Below the pieces are notes generated by a model that made no database searches, was not told the DNA's origin, and saw nothing but the letters and a program-made list of their open reading frames with translations. The position numbers and the translations under genes are program-made. Below, piece after piece: positions 53,390 through 62,187 of a stretch of 64,000 nucleotides of DNA (positions within the stretch are counted from its first letter, which is position 1; every line of letters begins with the position of its first letter). Origin of the DNA: JACKHA01 sp041401985 (lineage in GTDB: Bacteria; Planctomycetota; Phycisphaerae; Phycisphaerales; UBA1924); contig JAWKTE010000001.1 in assembly GCA_041401985.1 (NCBI GenBank), positions 248,001 through 312,000 of the forward strand. The letters are read 5' to 3'.

Positions 53390-53449
53390 GGGGGAGGGTA
53401 CGGGGAGGGGAGAGCGGGGAGAGAGGAGAGAGGAGAGAGAAGAGAGGAA

Positions 53450-53521
53450 GTGACGGAGTGACGGAGTGACGGAGTGACGGAGTGACGGAGTGACGGAGTG
53501 ACGGAGTGACGGAGTGACGGA
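53450..53521. repeat. 8-bp tandem repeat, nine perfect GTGACGGA units
   Basis: Nine identical units with a degenerate tenth lie about 60 bp upstream of the TauE gene start. A ~60-bp nearly all-purine tract (53391-53449) lies between them. The unit differs by one base from the array at 18678-18757. Confidence 0.95.
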
Positions 53522-53593
53522 GTGATGCGTACACGCAGTGGTGGACGGGGGCGTTGACGGAAGTGGGGCGCGAGCGGGCGGGCTTGGTGGGGG

Positions 53594-54085
53594 TCACTGT
53601 TCGGGCGCGAGGATGTCGGCGGCCGAGAGGCCTCGGGCGTGGAGATTCTCGGAGTGGCCGCATTCGGGGCAGGTGACGCTGCCGTCGGTGACGGTGAGGC
53701 CGAGGAGTGAGTAGGAGCAGGTGGAGCAGCGGGCGCCGGCGAGGCGGCGGCGGATGGCCTTGCGCAGGCCGAGGTCTCGGAAGGCGAAGGCGGTCCAGCC
53801 GACGAAGAGCCACCAGGCGAACATGAACGGGACGCCGACGATGAGCGGGTAGGGCGACCACGGGTCGTTCCAGACTCGGTCCTGCAGGAATGAGACGAGT
53901 TCCGTCACGAACGGGCATGACACGAGCGTCAGGATGACCGAGGTCACGATGCCGAGGAAGGTGAATCCGGTTGTCGTGCTGGAGAACTGGCTGTAGGCGT
54001 CGCGGACGTAGCAGCGGCACTGTTCGTCGGTGAACGGGTCGAGTTCCTCGAAGGCTCGGTGTATGTCGCGGACGACGAAGCGCAT
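53594..54085 (-). CDS. Membrane protein with C-terminal zinc ribbon
   Basis: The 163-residue protein has two membrane helices (TGFTFLGIVTSVILTLVSCP and YPLIVGVPFMFAWWLFVGWT). The C-terminal zinc ribbon is CSTCSYSLLGLT ... VTCPECGHSE, a form very common in planctomycete hypotheticals (CxxCxYxLxGL ... CPECG). Function is unknown. The start at 54085 has GGAG upstream; the frame extends far further but as shadow sequence. It is divergent from the dipeptidase gene. Confidence 0.75.
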   Translation of the reverse strand: MRFVVRDIHRAFEELDPFTDEQCRCYVRDAYSQFSSTTTGFTFLGIVTSVILTLVSCPFVTELVSFLQDRVWNDPWSPYPLIVGVPFMFAWWLFVGWTAFAFRDLGLRKAIRRRLAGARCSTCSYSLLGLTVTDGSVTCPECGHSENLHARGLSAADILAPEQ

Positions 54086-54208
54086 GGGGGCTCCACGAGG
54101 TGTGGGCGGGGCGCGGTGAGCGCGTGAGGTTGTACGCGGGATCGGGGGCAACGGTGCCGCGTTTTGGCGAGTTGGGGTGGTGGCGTGGCGAGGGCCTATG
54201 GTGCGGCC

Positions 54209-55327
54209 ATGGGCACGGCGATGCGGTTCTTTGATGCGCACCTGGATCTGGCGTATCTGGCGGGGTGCGGGCGGGACATGCGGGCGGGGGCGGAGGCGTG
54301 CGGCGGGCCGCACTTGCCGGCGGCGGTGACGTTTCCCGCGCTGCAAGCGGGCGGGGTGGCGACGTGCCTGGGCACGATCTTCACGCAGGCGTTGCCGGCG
54401 AGTGGGGCGGGGCCGGAGGTGCGTGAGGCGCAGATGTATGCGGCGGGGGATGCGGAAGCGGCGCACCGGGCGGGTGTCGTGCAAGTTGAGCAGTATCAGC
54501 GTTGGGCGGATGAGGGGTTGGTGCGGCTGATGGGGCGGCGCGGGGAAGCGTCGTGGCGGGGGTTGCACGCGGCCGGCTCTCCCGATGCACCCGTCGTTGG
54601 CAACAGCGCGCAGGGTGGCGAGCCGCCATTGAACGTGGGCCTCCTCATGGAGTGCGCTGATCCGATCCGCTCGCCGGATGAACTTGGGTGGTGGGTCGAG
54701 CGCGGCGTTGTGGCGATCGGGCTGGCGTGGGCCGTTGGGTCGCGGTACGCGGGCGGCAATCACGCTGATCCGGACGAGGCGATGGGGCTGAGCGATGTGG
54801 GGCGCGAACTGGTCAAGGCGATGGATGCGCTGGGTGTGGTGCACGATGTGTCGCACCTGTCGCAGCGGGCGACGGACGAGTTGCTTGGGATCGCGAGCGG
54901 GGCGGTGATGGCGTCGCACTCGAACTGCCGCGGGTTGTTCGATCGCGATCCGTATCCGCACGCGCGGCAGCGGCACCTGGCGGACGAGACGATCCGCGAG
55001 ATCGCGCGCCGGGGCGGGGTCGTGGGGATCAACCTGCTGTCGGACTTCCTGGATCCTGGGCTGGTCAAGGGTCAGCGGGCCGGTGTGGAGTGGGTCGTGC
55101 GGCACAGCGAGCGGGTGTGCGAACTCGCTGGCGGGCGGCACGCGGTGGGGCTGGGGTCGGACATGGACGGGGGGTTCGGGGCGGATCGGCTACCGGTGGC
55201 AATCAACGGCGTCGGCGACCTCGGGATCCTGCGTGAGGCTTTGGCGGATGAGGGGTGGGACGGCGGGGACGTCGCCGGATTCGCATCCGACAATTGGCGA
55301 CGGTTTTGGGCCGGCGGGGACCGGTGA
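54209..55327 (+). CDS. Membrane-dipeptidase-type (M19) metallopeptidase
   Basis: The 372-residue enzyme of the renal dipeptidase family has metal ligands recognisable in FFDAHLDLAYL (H-x-D), GLLMECADPIRSPDEL (Glu), GVVHDVSHLSQRATDELL (His), VMASHSNCRGL (His) and VGLGSDMDGGFG (Asp). GGVVGINLLSDFL is also typical. M19 enzymes cleave dipeptides, including D-amino-acid forms. No signal peptide is seen, so it is probably cytoplasmic. The ATG at 54209 is chosen; an ATG 12 bp later is as good. The ribosome site is weak. Confidence 0.88.
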   Translation: MGTAMRFFDAHLDLAYLAGCGRDMRAGAEACGGPHLPAAVTFPALQAGGVATCLGTIFTQALPASGAGPEVREAQMYAAGDAEAAHRAGVVQVEQYQRWADEGLVRLMGRRGEASWRGLHAAGSPDAPVVGNSAQGGEPPLNVGLLMECADPIRSPDELGWWVERGVVAIGLAWAVGSRYAGGNHADPDEAMGLSDVGRELVKAMDALGVVHDVSHLSQRATDELLGIASGAVMASHSNCRGLFDRDPYPHARQRHLADETIREIARRGGVVGINLLSDFLDPGLVKGQRAGVEWVVRHSERVCELAGGRHAVGLGSDMDGGFGADRLPVAINGVGDLGILREALADEGWDGGDVAGFASDNWRRFWAGGDR

Positions 55328-55682
55328 AAGCTCTGGCGAGGCGACACAATGGCGAACGCTTCCTCGTATCTACCTGACAAAATGCGGAAACAGACGGATG
55401 CAAGGAATCTCTCGAATTCTCGCTTGACAGTCCCCCCCAACTCTGGGATGCTTTCGGGCGGTGGAGGAGGAGAGAGAACCCTTCCATCTTCCACCTCGGC
55501 GGTCCTCCCGCGATCCGAATCGTGGGTGGGCGTCGGTCGAGTCATTGGAGGCCGCGCGAGAGCGTGGCGGAGAGACAGTCACCATGCTCGCGGCTCGGTG
55601 GGCGTGCGAGGAACCGGGATGGAGTGCGAGAGCACGGACATAGGAGCGGCCGGGTCTTCCGGCCCGATATAGGAGAGACACG
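55328..55682 (+). promoter_or_regulatory. Upstream region and probable long leader of the PEP-CTERM gene
   Basis: No gene is visible. TTGACA occurs at 55424-55429 with a weak -10 (GATGCT, 55447). That would give a leader of about 220 nt, rich in GGAG/GAGAG. The words GAGAGAACCCTT (55472) resemble GAGAGAACGCCCTT before the other PEP-CTERM gene (61298). AGGAGAG serves as ribosome site. Confidence 0.4.
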
Positions 55683-56504
55683 ATGAAGCTTGCGATGATC
55701 GCAGTTGCCGGCCTGGCCGGCGTCGCTTCGGCCCAGACGGCCGACACCTTCCGGGCGAACCCGGCCACGCCGTATAACGCGGCGGAGTACAGCCCGTACA
55801 CGGGCAACGGCATCGGCGGCCTGGACGCGGTGCTGTGGGACAACGGCCCGCTGGCCACTGGTGCGACGTCGCGCAGCGGCGTGGCGGCCCCGGCCGGCAC
55901 GCAGTGGTCCGAGGTCTTCGCCGGCGGCACCTCCGCGGGCTCGAACCAGAACGGCAACCCTTTCCGCGTCGGCGATGACTTCACGGTCTCCGGCGGCGGG
56001 TGGAACGTGACCCAGCTGTGCTTCTTCGCCTACCAGACCGGCTCGTCGACCACCTCCACTTTCACCAACGTGAACTGGACGCTGTACGAGGGTGCCGTGG
56101 GCAATACGTCGAATCAGGTCGCCAGCGGCTCCGGGCTGGACAACACGTCGTTCACCGGCATCTACCGCATCTTCGATTCCAACCCCGGCACGAGCATCCC
56201 CGGCACGACCCGCCCGATCATGCTCAACGAGGTCAATGTCAACCTCAACCTGCCCGATGGCAACTACTGGGTCGCCTGGGATTCGGCCGGTACGTCGGCC
56301 TCCGGCCCGTGGGCTCCGTCCGTGACCCCGCCCCCCGGCGGTGCCAACGCCCAGCAGCTGACCGCCACCGGCTGGGTTGCGGCCCTCGACGGCACGACCC
56401 CGCTCGACTTCCCCTTCCTGGTGAAGGGCAACGTCGTCCCGGCCCCGGCCTCGCTGGCCCTGGTCGGTCTGGGCGGCCTGCTGGCCGGTCGTCGCCGCCG
56501 CTGA
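55683..56504 (+). CDS. PEP-CTERM sorting-domain protein
   Basis: The 273-residue secreted protein has a signal peptide (KLAMIAVAGLAGVASA, cut before QTADTF). The body is Gly/Ser/Thr/Asn-rich, beta-type (DDFTVSGGGWNVTQLCFFAY, NYWVAWDSAGTSASG). The C-terminal sorting signal VPAPASLALVGLGGLLAGRR has P-A-P in place of P-E-P, then a hydrophobic helix and an Arg cluster. Such proteins are processed by an exosortase and displayed on the surface or in the matrix. No exosortase is in the window. AGGAGAG precedes the ATG, and a strong terminator follows. Confidence 0.88.
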   Translation: MKLAMIAVAGLAGVASAQTADTFRANPATPYNAAEYSPYTGNGIGGLDAVLWDNGPLATGATSRSGVAAPAGTQWSEVFAGGTSAGSNQNGNPFRVGDDFTVSGGGWNVTQLCFFAYQTGSSTTSTFTNVNWTLYEGAVGNTSNQVASGSGLDNTSFTGIYRIFDSNPGTSIPGTTRPIMLNEVNVNLNLPDGNYWVAWDSAGTSASGPWAPSVTPPPGGANAQQLTATGWVAALDGTTPLDFPFLVKGNVVPAPASLALVGLGGLLAGRRRR

Positions 56505-56557
56505 TCGCGGATGTGAACGACCCAATGCCGCGTGATGCGGCGTGAATCGAGAACCTT

Positions 56558-56595
56558 GCACGCGGCGGGATCCGTCCCGCCGCGTGTGCTTTTTG
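56558..56595 (+). terminator. Rho-independent terminator after the PEP-CTERM gene
   Basis: GCACGCGGCGGGA and its complement form a ~13-bp stem (one bulge) with a 4-nt loop, followed by TTTTT. It lies 54 bp after the stop. Confidence 0.88.
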
Positions 56596-56649
56596 CCGGG
56601 CGAGCGCGGCGGATTCGACAGTCCGGGCGTGATCGGCGATGATGGCTTC

Positions 56650-57933
56650 ATGCACGATTGCGCCTGGGTTGTTGTTGCTGCGATGCTGGCCTCGGTGATT
56701 GGAGTCGGGGCGGGCTCGGCGCCGGCGGCGATGCCTGTGATCGCGGCGGCCACGGCGCGCAGCGAAGCACCGGCGGTCCAGCCGCGCGGGGAGCGGGCGG
56801 CGCCGGCGCTGGCGGTGTTCCAGAGCCGGCACTACGAGGTGGCGCACAACATCGACGCGCGCGAGGCCCGCGGCGTCGCGCACCACATGGACCTGGTGTT
56901 CGGCGAGTACGAGCGGCGGCTGTCGTCGTTCGGGACGCGGAACGCGCGGCGGATCCGCCTGTACGTGCTGGACTCGTACGACGACTACCTGGCCCACCTG
57001 GCCGCCAACGAGGTCAACGGGATGGGCACGGGCGGGATCTTCTTCGTGCGTGGCGGCGAGGCGGGTCTGGCGACGTACGCGGACGGGCAGACGCGCCGGC
57101 GGATGCTGGGCGTGCTGCAGCACGAGGGGTTCCATCAGTTCGCGTTCGTGCGGATCTCGTCGGATTTGCCGCCTTGGGTCAATGAGGGGCTGGCGGAGTA
57201 CTTCGAGCAGGCGGTGCTGGTGCGGACGCGGTTCCGGATCGGGCAGGCGTCGCGTGCGAAGATCGAGCGGCTGCAGCGGGCGATCGAGGAGGATGCGACG
57301 TTCTCGTTCGAGGCGATGCTGGCGATGTCGTCGGCGGAGTGGGGCGGGCGTGTGAACGCGTCCGACCCGCGGGCGGGGACGATGTATGACCAGGCGTGGT
57401 CGATGGTGCACTTCCTGATCCATGCCCGCAACGGGCGGTTCGCTTCCATGTTCGAGGGGTATCTGCGGGCGCTGTCGCAGGGGCTGCAGCGGGAGCAGGC
57501 GTTCGAGCGGGCGTTCGGGACGGATGACATCGCGTCGTTCGAGGGGGCGTGGCGGGAGTATGTGCTCGAGCTCGAGCCCGACCCGCTGAGCACGGTGGTG
57601 GACAACCTGGAGATGCTCACGCCGATGATCCGCGACCTGCACGGGCGGGGGGAGCATCCGGCGACGGTGGATGAACTGCGGGCGATGCTGGCGGCGTCGG
57701 GCCTGGTGATCCGGCGGTTCGACGGCGGGTTCGTGCGGGAGGTGCGGGCGGATGATCCGGCGCTGTTCGAGATCCCGGAGCCGGCGCGGCGGACGCGGCC
57801 GGCGTCGATCGAGCCGTTGCCGGGGCGGAACGGCGAGCCGCTGGGGCTGGAGGTGCGAGGGTTGGAGGCGACGGTGCGGCTGGTGTGGCGTCGGGATGGG
57901 GATGCGTGGGTTGGGGAGATCGAGTTCAGGTAG
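56650..57933 (+). CDS. Secreted DUF1570-type putative metallopeptidase
   Basis: The 427-residue protein has a signal peptide (CAWVVVAAMLASVIGVGAGS). The DUF1570 region has FQSRHYEVAHNIDAREARGV, HMDLVFGEYERRLSSFG, VNGMGTGGIFFV and RMLGVLQHEGFHQFAFVRIS, an HExxH-type zinc site (HEGFH), then LPPWVNEGLAEYFEQAVLV, where Glu is a candidate third ligand. Gluzincin-like geometry (HExxH ... NEGxAEYFE) suggests a peptidase, but activity is unproven. Secreted DUF1570 proteins are frequent in planctomycetes. The start at ATG 56650 begins the signal peptide. Confidence 0.85.
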   Translation: MHDCAWVVVAAMLASVIGVGAGSAPAAMPVIAAATARSEAPAVQPRGERAAPALAVFQSRHYEVAHNIDAREARGVAHHMDLVFGEYERRLSSFGTRNARRIRLYVLDSYDDYLAHLAANEVNGMGTGGIFFVRGGEAGLATYADGQTRRRMLGVLQHEGFHQFAFVRISSDLPPWVNEGLAEYFEQAVLVRTRFRIGQASRAKIERLQRAIEEDATFSFEAMLAMSSAEWGGRVNASDPRAGTMYDQAWSMVHFLIHARNGRFASMFEGYLRALSQGLQREQAFERAFGTDDIASFEGAWREYVLELEPDPLSTVVDNLEMLTPMIRDLHGRGEHPATVDELRAMLAASGLVIRRFDGGFVREVRADDPALFEIPEPARRTRPASIEPLPGRNGEPLGLEVRGLEATVRLVWRRDGDAWVGEIEFR

Positions 57934-58004
57934 GGGCGTCGGCCGGCGCGTGGGGCGGCGCGTGGGGCGAGGTGCGCGGGAGGCGGGGGTCGCGGCTGGT
58001 GTGC

Positions 58005-58043
58005 ACAAAAAGCAAGCGGGCCGCCCGTTGTGGAGCGGCCCGC
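58005..58043 (-). terminator. Terminator of the tRNA-Glu gene
   Basis: On the minus strand GCGGGCCGC and GCGGCCCGC form a 9-bp stem, followed by TTGCTTTTTG. It starts 15 bp after the tRNA 3' end. Confidence 0.85.
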
Positions 58044-58057
58044 GTCGTGCTTCGCAA

Positions 58058-58132
58058 TGACCCCAAGGGGATTCGAACCCCTGTTTCCAGGATGAGAACC
58101 TGGCGTCCTGGACCAGGCTAGACGATGGGGCC
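58058..58132 (-). tRNA. tRNA-Glu (anticodon CTC)
   Basis: The 75-nt cloverleaf begins GGCCCCATCGTCTAG, the usual tRNA-Glu 5' end. The anticodon arm is CCAGG-TTCTCAT-CCTGG, giving anticodon CTC. The T arm is AGGGG-TTCGAAT-CCCCT, and the acceptor end TGGGGTC pairs with GGCCCCA (one G-T pair). The discriminator base is A. CCA is not encoded. A terminator follows directly. Confidence 0.96.
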
Positions 58133-58329
58133 GATGGAATCGACGGCGACGCCGGGAGGGCGGCGGGGTCGGCACGCGGCGGCGGAAGGGGCGGCCGCGC
58201 GGTGGGGACGACTATATGGCGGGTGCGGCGTGGGGGCGAGTCGGGCGGGACTAGCTTGACTAGCGGGTCGGTGCGGCATCCGGGACGGAACGGATCGGGG
58301 AGGGGGGCCGTGCGGCGCGTGGCGAGAGA

Positions 58330-58626
58330 CTACGCCCCGACCAGGCTGCGGCGGAGTTGGGAGAGGGCGTAGACCGCGGCCTCGTTGGCCGAGTGTCCCA
58401 CGACCGCGCCGCAAACCGCGCCTTCGGCGTCGCGCCATTCGGCCCGGTAGCAGTTGAAGAGTTCGACGTGGCGGACCGTCAACTGCTTGCCCGCGCCGGA
58501 GAACTCGTCCTTGACGCGTTCGAGGCGAGGGAAGAGGCGGCCGTCGGCGTGGAACTCGCAGCCGGCCGAGTCGAGCTCGCTCCAGCCGCTGGCGTACAAC
58601 TCGTCGATTGCAAAGTCGAGGCCCAT
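58330..58626 (-). CDS. Small conserved hypothetical protein
   Basis: The 98-residue protein begins MGLDFAIDELYASGWSELDS and continues CEFHADGRLFPRLERVKDEF, QLTVRHVELFNCYRAEWRDA, AVVGHSANEAAVYALSQLRR. It has no membrane segment and is rich in conserved-looking aromatic and charged residues, so it is probably a genuine cytoplasmic protein. I do not recognise the family. The ATG at 58626 has GGAGG 8 nt upstream and is better than a TTG 15 bp before it. Confidence 0.75.
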   Translation of the reverse strand: MGLDFAIDELYASGWSELDSAGCEFHADGRLFPRLERVKDEFSGAGKQLTVRHVELFNCYRAEWRDAEGAVCGAVVGHSANEAAVYALSQLRRSLVGA

Positions 58627-58931
58627 GCCATTGTCCTCCAAGCGACCGATCGGCGAGCCTCAAGTCGGGAGGCCGCCGCTCGGGCCCGGCCACACGGGCC
58701 CGGACCGGTTGAGAATCGCGGCGGATGACCCGCCGTTGTGCGGGCGCGTGGACTCCCACGTCCCGGAGACTTCGGCACCGGCTCTCTCAGAATCTCCAAT
58801 ATTCATCATAGCCAAATGGGGGGCGCGGCTCCAGAGCCCCCGGATGCGGTGGCTTGGGTGGTGGAGGAGCGGTGGATCGATCTGCTTGTTCGATTTGGGT
58901 TTGGGTGCCTCGCGTCGGCGTGCGGGCGCGA
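58627..58931. other. Intergenic region upstream of the small hypothetical
   Basis: About 300 bp with no gene. On the minus strand TATGAT (58806-58811) could be a -10 for the small gene. A GGGCCCGG-type palindrome lies near 58682-58705. Nothing else is evident. Confidence 0.35.
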
Positions 58932-59825
58932 TCACAACACGGCGAGGACGATGAAGTCGTACGCGGCGTGGACGCCGACGACGACGCCGAAGCCGCGGAG
59001 GACGCAGACGAGGCCGAAGTAGATGCCGGCGATGGCGTAGAAGGCGGTGCGGACGGCGCCGGAGGCGTCCAGGGTGGCGTCGTGGTAGAGGGCGAAGGCG
59101 ACGGCGGAGGCGGCGATGGCGACGCCGCCGGCGACGGCGTTCTTGATGCGCAGGAAGTCGTGGAGGATGAGGTGGATGGCGGCGAGCAGGAGCATGCGGA
59201 AGACGAGTTCTTCGTAGAGCCCGGCGCCGATGGATAGCACGCCCTTGGCGGGGATGGAGAGGCTGTCGAGGGCGTCGGGGGTTGGGGTGATTGCGTTTGG
59301 GTCGGCGGTTGCACCGGGTGCGACGGGCGGGGTGGCGGAGGTCGGGTTTGCGATCGTGGGGGCCATGGCCGCGGCGTGGTCGCTGGCGCTGGAGCCGAAG
59401 AGCGCGGCGGCGAGGACGAGCAGGGGGAGCGTGCCGAGGATGGACTCGCCGAGCATGCCGGCGATGACAGTTGGGCGGACGCGCCACGCATCGCGTGAGA
59501 TGGCGTGCCAGACAACGAGGATGGTCACGAGCACGACCCAGGGCAGGACCTGGCCGGCGACGCCGAGGACCTGGAGGGCCTGGGCGAGGCGCTCGTGGGC
59601 GCGGATGGACTCGATGCCGCCGGCGGCGTCGCCGAGCAGCGTGCGGGCGCCGATCTCGTAGAGGACGATGAGCGGGGCGAGGAAGACGAGGACGTGGAGC
59701 GGGCGAGTGGCGAGGGAGAAGTAGGAGTTGTCGGGAGCGCGGCGGGAGTTGGCACGGTCGGGTGCGGCTTGTTGGGCGCCGCGTCGGGCGGCGTGGCGTC
59801 GGGCTGGGCGGCGCGCGGAGGGCAT
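58932..59825 (-). CDS. CPBP-family intramembrane glutamic protease
   Basis: The 297-residue protein has a basic N-terminus and about seven membrane helices (PLHVLVFLAPLIVLYEIGAR, VLPWVVLVTILVVWHAIS, LGTLPLLVLAAALFG). The CPBP/Abi motifs are IGAGLYEELVFRMLLLAA (EExxxR), FALYHDATLDASGAV (FxxxH) and GVHAAYDFIVLAVL (HxxxN/D). The family includes prenyl-protein proteases and bacteriocin-immunity proteins; the substrate is unknown. It lies downstream of truD on the same strand, 58 bp from its stop. Confidence 0.88.
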   Translation of the reverse strand: MPSARRPARRHAARRGAQQAAPDRANSRRAPDNSYFSLATRPLHVLVFLAPLIVLYEIGARTLLGDAAGGIESIRAHERLAQALQVLGVAGQVLPWVVLVTILVVWHAISRDAWRVRPTVIAGMLGESILGTLPLLVLAAALFGSSASDHAAAMAPTIANPTSATPPVAPGATADPNAITPTPDALDSLSIPAKGVLSIGAGLYEELVFRMLLLAAIHLILHDFLRIKNAVAGGVAIAASAVAFALYHDATLDASGAVRTAFYAIAGIYFGLVCVLRGFGVVVGVHAAYDFIVLAVL

Positions 59826-59883
59826 CGGGTGTGAGCGTAGCGACGGTGCGTGTGGGCCTTGCCGGGGCCGACAGCGGCGTGCG

Positions 59884-61152
59884 CTATTGGCCCAGAGCCC
59901 GCAGGACGACGGTCGCGTACGCGCCGCGCGGCAGGCGGAACGAGACGCGACGAACCCAGCGGCCCGGGCGGATCTCGTCCGGCTCGGCGCCGGACATGCT
60001 GAAGCCGGCGGCGAGCACGAGGAGTGGGCGCGGGGCCTCGCCGAAATACGGGCGGTGCAGGCCGGGGATCGTGAGGCGGGACTGCTCGAGTTGCTCTTCG
60101 GCGAGGACGCGCTCGACGGCCCAGGCCCATTGCGGGTCGAGCGTGGTCTTGCGGGCCAGCAGCGGGAGGCTCAGCGCGGGCCAGTCGGGGCCGAGGGTCT
60201 GTTCGACGGTCCAGGCGAGGGGGAAGATCATCTCGCCGAAGGGGTCCGGGGTGCGGATGACGCCCGCGCCGCCGCGGAGGGCTGGGGCGTTCTGGGGCGC
60301 GCCGCCGAGGCGTTCGGCGAGCAGTGCGGCGGCGCGGTTCCAGAGGTGGGATTGGTAGGCCTCGACGGCCATCTGCTGGGTGAAGTATGGGAGCGAGACG
60401 AAGGCGCGTTTGAAGTCGGCGCCGGCGGCGAGGGCCTCGAACGCGCGGCGTTCGGGGCACAGGGGCAGGTCCTTGGCCAGGCCGGGCCAGTCGCCCCAGC
60501 GCTCGGCGGCCATGCGGGTGAAGACGCGGACGCGGCCGGCGTCCTTGCGGGCGGGGGTGGCGACTGCCAGGCGAAGGGCGTTCTCGAAGTCGCCTTCGAT
60601 CAGGGCGCGGCCGATCCAGCCCTGGCGGTGGCGTGCGCCGCCGAACCGCTGGTCGCCGAAGTAGTTGACGATGAGCAGGCCGGCGCGGTCTGTGTCGGCG
60701 TGTGCCTCGGTCCAGAACGCGTCGGCGCGGCGGGCCATCTCGTCGCTGGCCTCGCGTGAGAGGTCGGTGACGGCGATGGTGAACTCGTTGGCCTCGATGG
60801 CGTCGGCCGAGAGCGGGGCGTCGGTGAAGCCGATGGACTCGGCCTCCCAGGCCTCGCCGGCGATGAGGCCGGTGGCGCGGGGGGGTTTGCCGGTCGGTTC
60901 GGGCTCGACGGCGACGTGCTGGACGGTGCGGGCGTGCTTGTCCTTCAGCCCGGCGTAGGAGACCCGCTGGGCGCGGACGCCCAGGGCCTTGGCGAGTTTG
61001 CTGACCGCTTCCGGGGTGGCCAGGGAGGCCTTGGTCAAGCGGAAAACGGCGTGGGCGTGGCCCGAGGCGGGATCGGGCTTGATGCGGTCGAGGGCCGCGA
61101 TTGTCAGGTGTTCCCGAACGACGAAGTCATCGGGTTGGCGGCGGATGGTCAT
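59884..61152 (-). CDS. truD: tRNA pseudouridine(13) synthase TruD
   Basis: The 422-residue enzyme makes pseudouridine at position 13 of tRNA. Motifs are DFVVREHLTI at the start, HAVFRLTKASLATPEAVSKL, VSYAGLKDKHARTVQHVAVE with the catalytic Asp in GLKDKHA, and NEFTIAV. NYFGDQRFGGARHRQGWIGR and RAFVSLPYFTQQMAVEAYQS (the TRUD insertion region) follow. The ATG at 61152 starts with the family pattern IRRQPDDFVV. It is divergent from the second PEP-CTERM gene and upstream of the CPBP gene. Confidence 0.94.
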   Translation of the reverse strand: MTIRRQPDDFVVREHLTIAALDRIKPDPASGHAHAVFRLTKASLATPEAVSKLAKALGVRAQRVSYAGLKDKHARTVQHVAVEPEPTGKPPRATGLIAGEAWEAESIGFTDAPLSADAIEANEFTIAVTDLSREASDEMARRADAFWTEAHADTDRAGLLIVNYFGDQRFGGARHRQGWIGRALIEGDFENALRLAVATPARKDAGRVRVFTRMAAERWGDWPGLAKDLPLCPERRAFEALAAGADFKRAFVSLPYFTQQMAVEAYQSHLWNRAAALLAERLGGAPQNAPALRGGAGVIRTPDPFGEMIFPLAWTVEQTLGPDWPALSLPLLARKTTLDPQWAWAVERVLAEEQLEQSRLTIPGLHRPYFGEAPRPLLVLAAGFSMSGAEPDEIRPGRWVRRVSFRLPRGAYATVVLRALGQ

Positions 61153-61333
61153 GCGGTCGAATCCTAACCCGTCCTTTGCGCTTGTCGTCGCGCTTTCGGC
61201 GGCGGGCGGGATATCGTTTTGCGCCCCCGGAGAGAGAGCGGCCGCGCAAGGCCGTGCCGGGGAGGAGACAGGCGACGGCGTGCCCCCTGACCGGGGCGAG
61301 AGAACGCCCTTGGCCCGAGTGGAGACGAGACAC

Positions 61334-61975
61334 ATGAAGTTCGCTGCTGCCATCGTGGCGCTCGCCGGCGTCGCCGGTTTCGCCAATGCCGACGTCCTGG
61401 CCAACTGGACGTTCGAGTCTTCCGTGCCGACCACCGCTGGTCCGTTCGCCGCGGAGGCGGGCCTGAACGCCGCGGGCTCGTTCGCCAGCGGTTTCCACGC
61501 GAGCACGGCCGCGGTGTATTCGAACCCGGTGGGCAACGGCTCGACCGAGTCGTTCTCCTCGAACAACTGGGGCGTCGGCGACTACTACCAGTTCACGACG
61601 AGCACGGTCGGCTACAACAGCATCCTGTTCGGCTGGAGCCAGACGGCTTCTTCGACCGGGCCGCAGACGTTCGACGTCGAGTGGAGCACCAACGGCACGG
61701 TGTTCAACACGCTGGTGAACGACTACGTGGTCGGCACGACGACGTGGTCTTCGGGCACGCTGAACCCGCTCTCGGTGTTCGCGCCGGTCGCGCTGCCGGC
61801 GGCGGCGGAGAACCTGCCGACGGTGTGGGTCCGCCTGACGAACCAGGTGACGCCCGGCGGCACGGGCGGGACGAACCGCGTCGACAACATCACGATCGAG
61901 GGCACGCTGGTTCCGGCGCCGGGTTCGCTGGCGCTGCTGGGCCTGGCGGGTCTGGTGGCGCGTCGTCGCCGCTGA
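61334..61975 (+). CDS. PEP-CTERM sorting-domain protein
   Basis: The 213-residue secreted protein has a signal peptide (KFAAAIVALAGVAGFANA, cut before DVLANW). A beta-rich body starts NWTFESSVPTTAGPFAAEAG. The C-terminal signal VPAPGSLALLGLAGLVARRR has P-A-P, a hydrophobic helix and an Arg cluster. Exosortase-type processing is expected. Its leader shares GAGAGAAC-CCCTT words with the 55683 gene. It is a single-gene unit closed by a terminator. Confidence 0.88.
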   Translation: MKFAAAIVALAGVAGFANADVLANWTFESSVPTTAGPFAAEAGLNAAGSFASGFHASTAAVYSNPVGNGSTESFSSNNWGVGDYYQFTTSTVGYNSILFGWSQTASSTGPQTFDVEWSTNGTVFNTLVNDYVVGTTTWSSGTLNPLSVFAPVALPAAAENLPTVWVRLTNQVTPGGTGGTNRVDNITIEGTLVPAPGSLALLGLAGLVARRRR

Positions 61976-62028
61976 GCGAATCACGATCGCGGCATGGCGT
62001 GCCGCGGTTGATCGGTCCAAAGAGAGAG

Positions 62029-62065
62029 ACGCCGGCCCGGCTTGATCGCGGGGCCGGCGTTTTTC
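62029..62065 (+). terminator. Rho-independent terminator after the second PEP-CTERM gene
   Basis: ACGCCGGCCC and GGGCCGGCGT form a perfect 10-bp stem with a 12-nt loop, followed by TTTTC. It lies 54 bp past the stop. Confidence 0.88.
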
Positions 62066-62143
62066 TTGTTCGATACGGGCGGTTGGGGCGCGGGTGCCGT
62101 GCCGAGGCGCGGCTGCACGTTCCGATGGATGCTGGAGCGGGCT

Positions 62144-62187
62144 TGCGACGGGCCTGTTACGGGCCTGCGACGGGCTTGTTACGGGCG
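62144..62187. repeat. 22-bp tandem duplication at the 3' end of the anti-sigma gene
   Basis: TGCGACGGGCCTGTTACGGG-CC (62144-62165) is followed at once by a copy with two changes (62166-62187). The second copy contains the stop codon of the minus-strand gene. A third partial unit (TGCG) follows. Confidence 0.8.
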
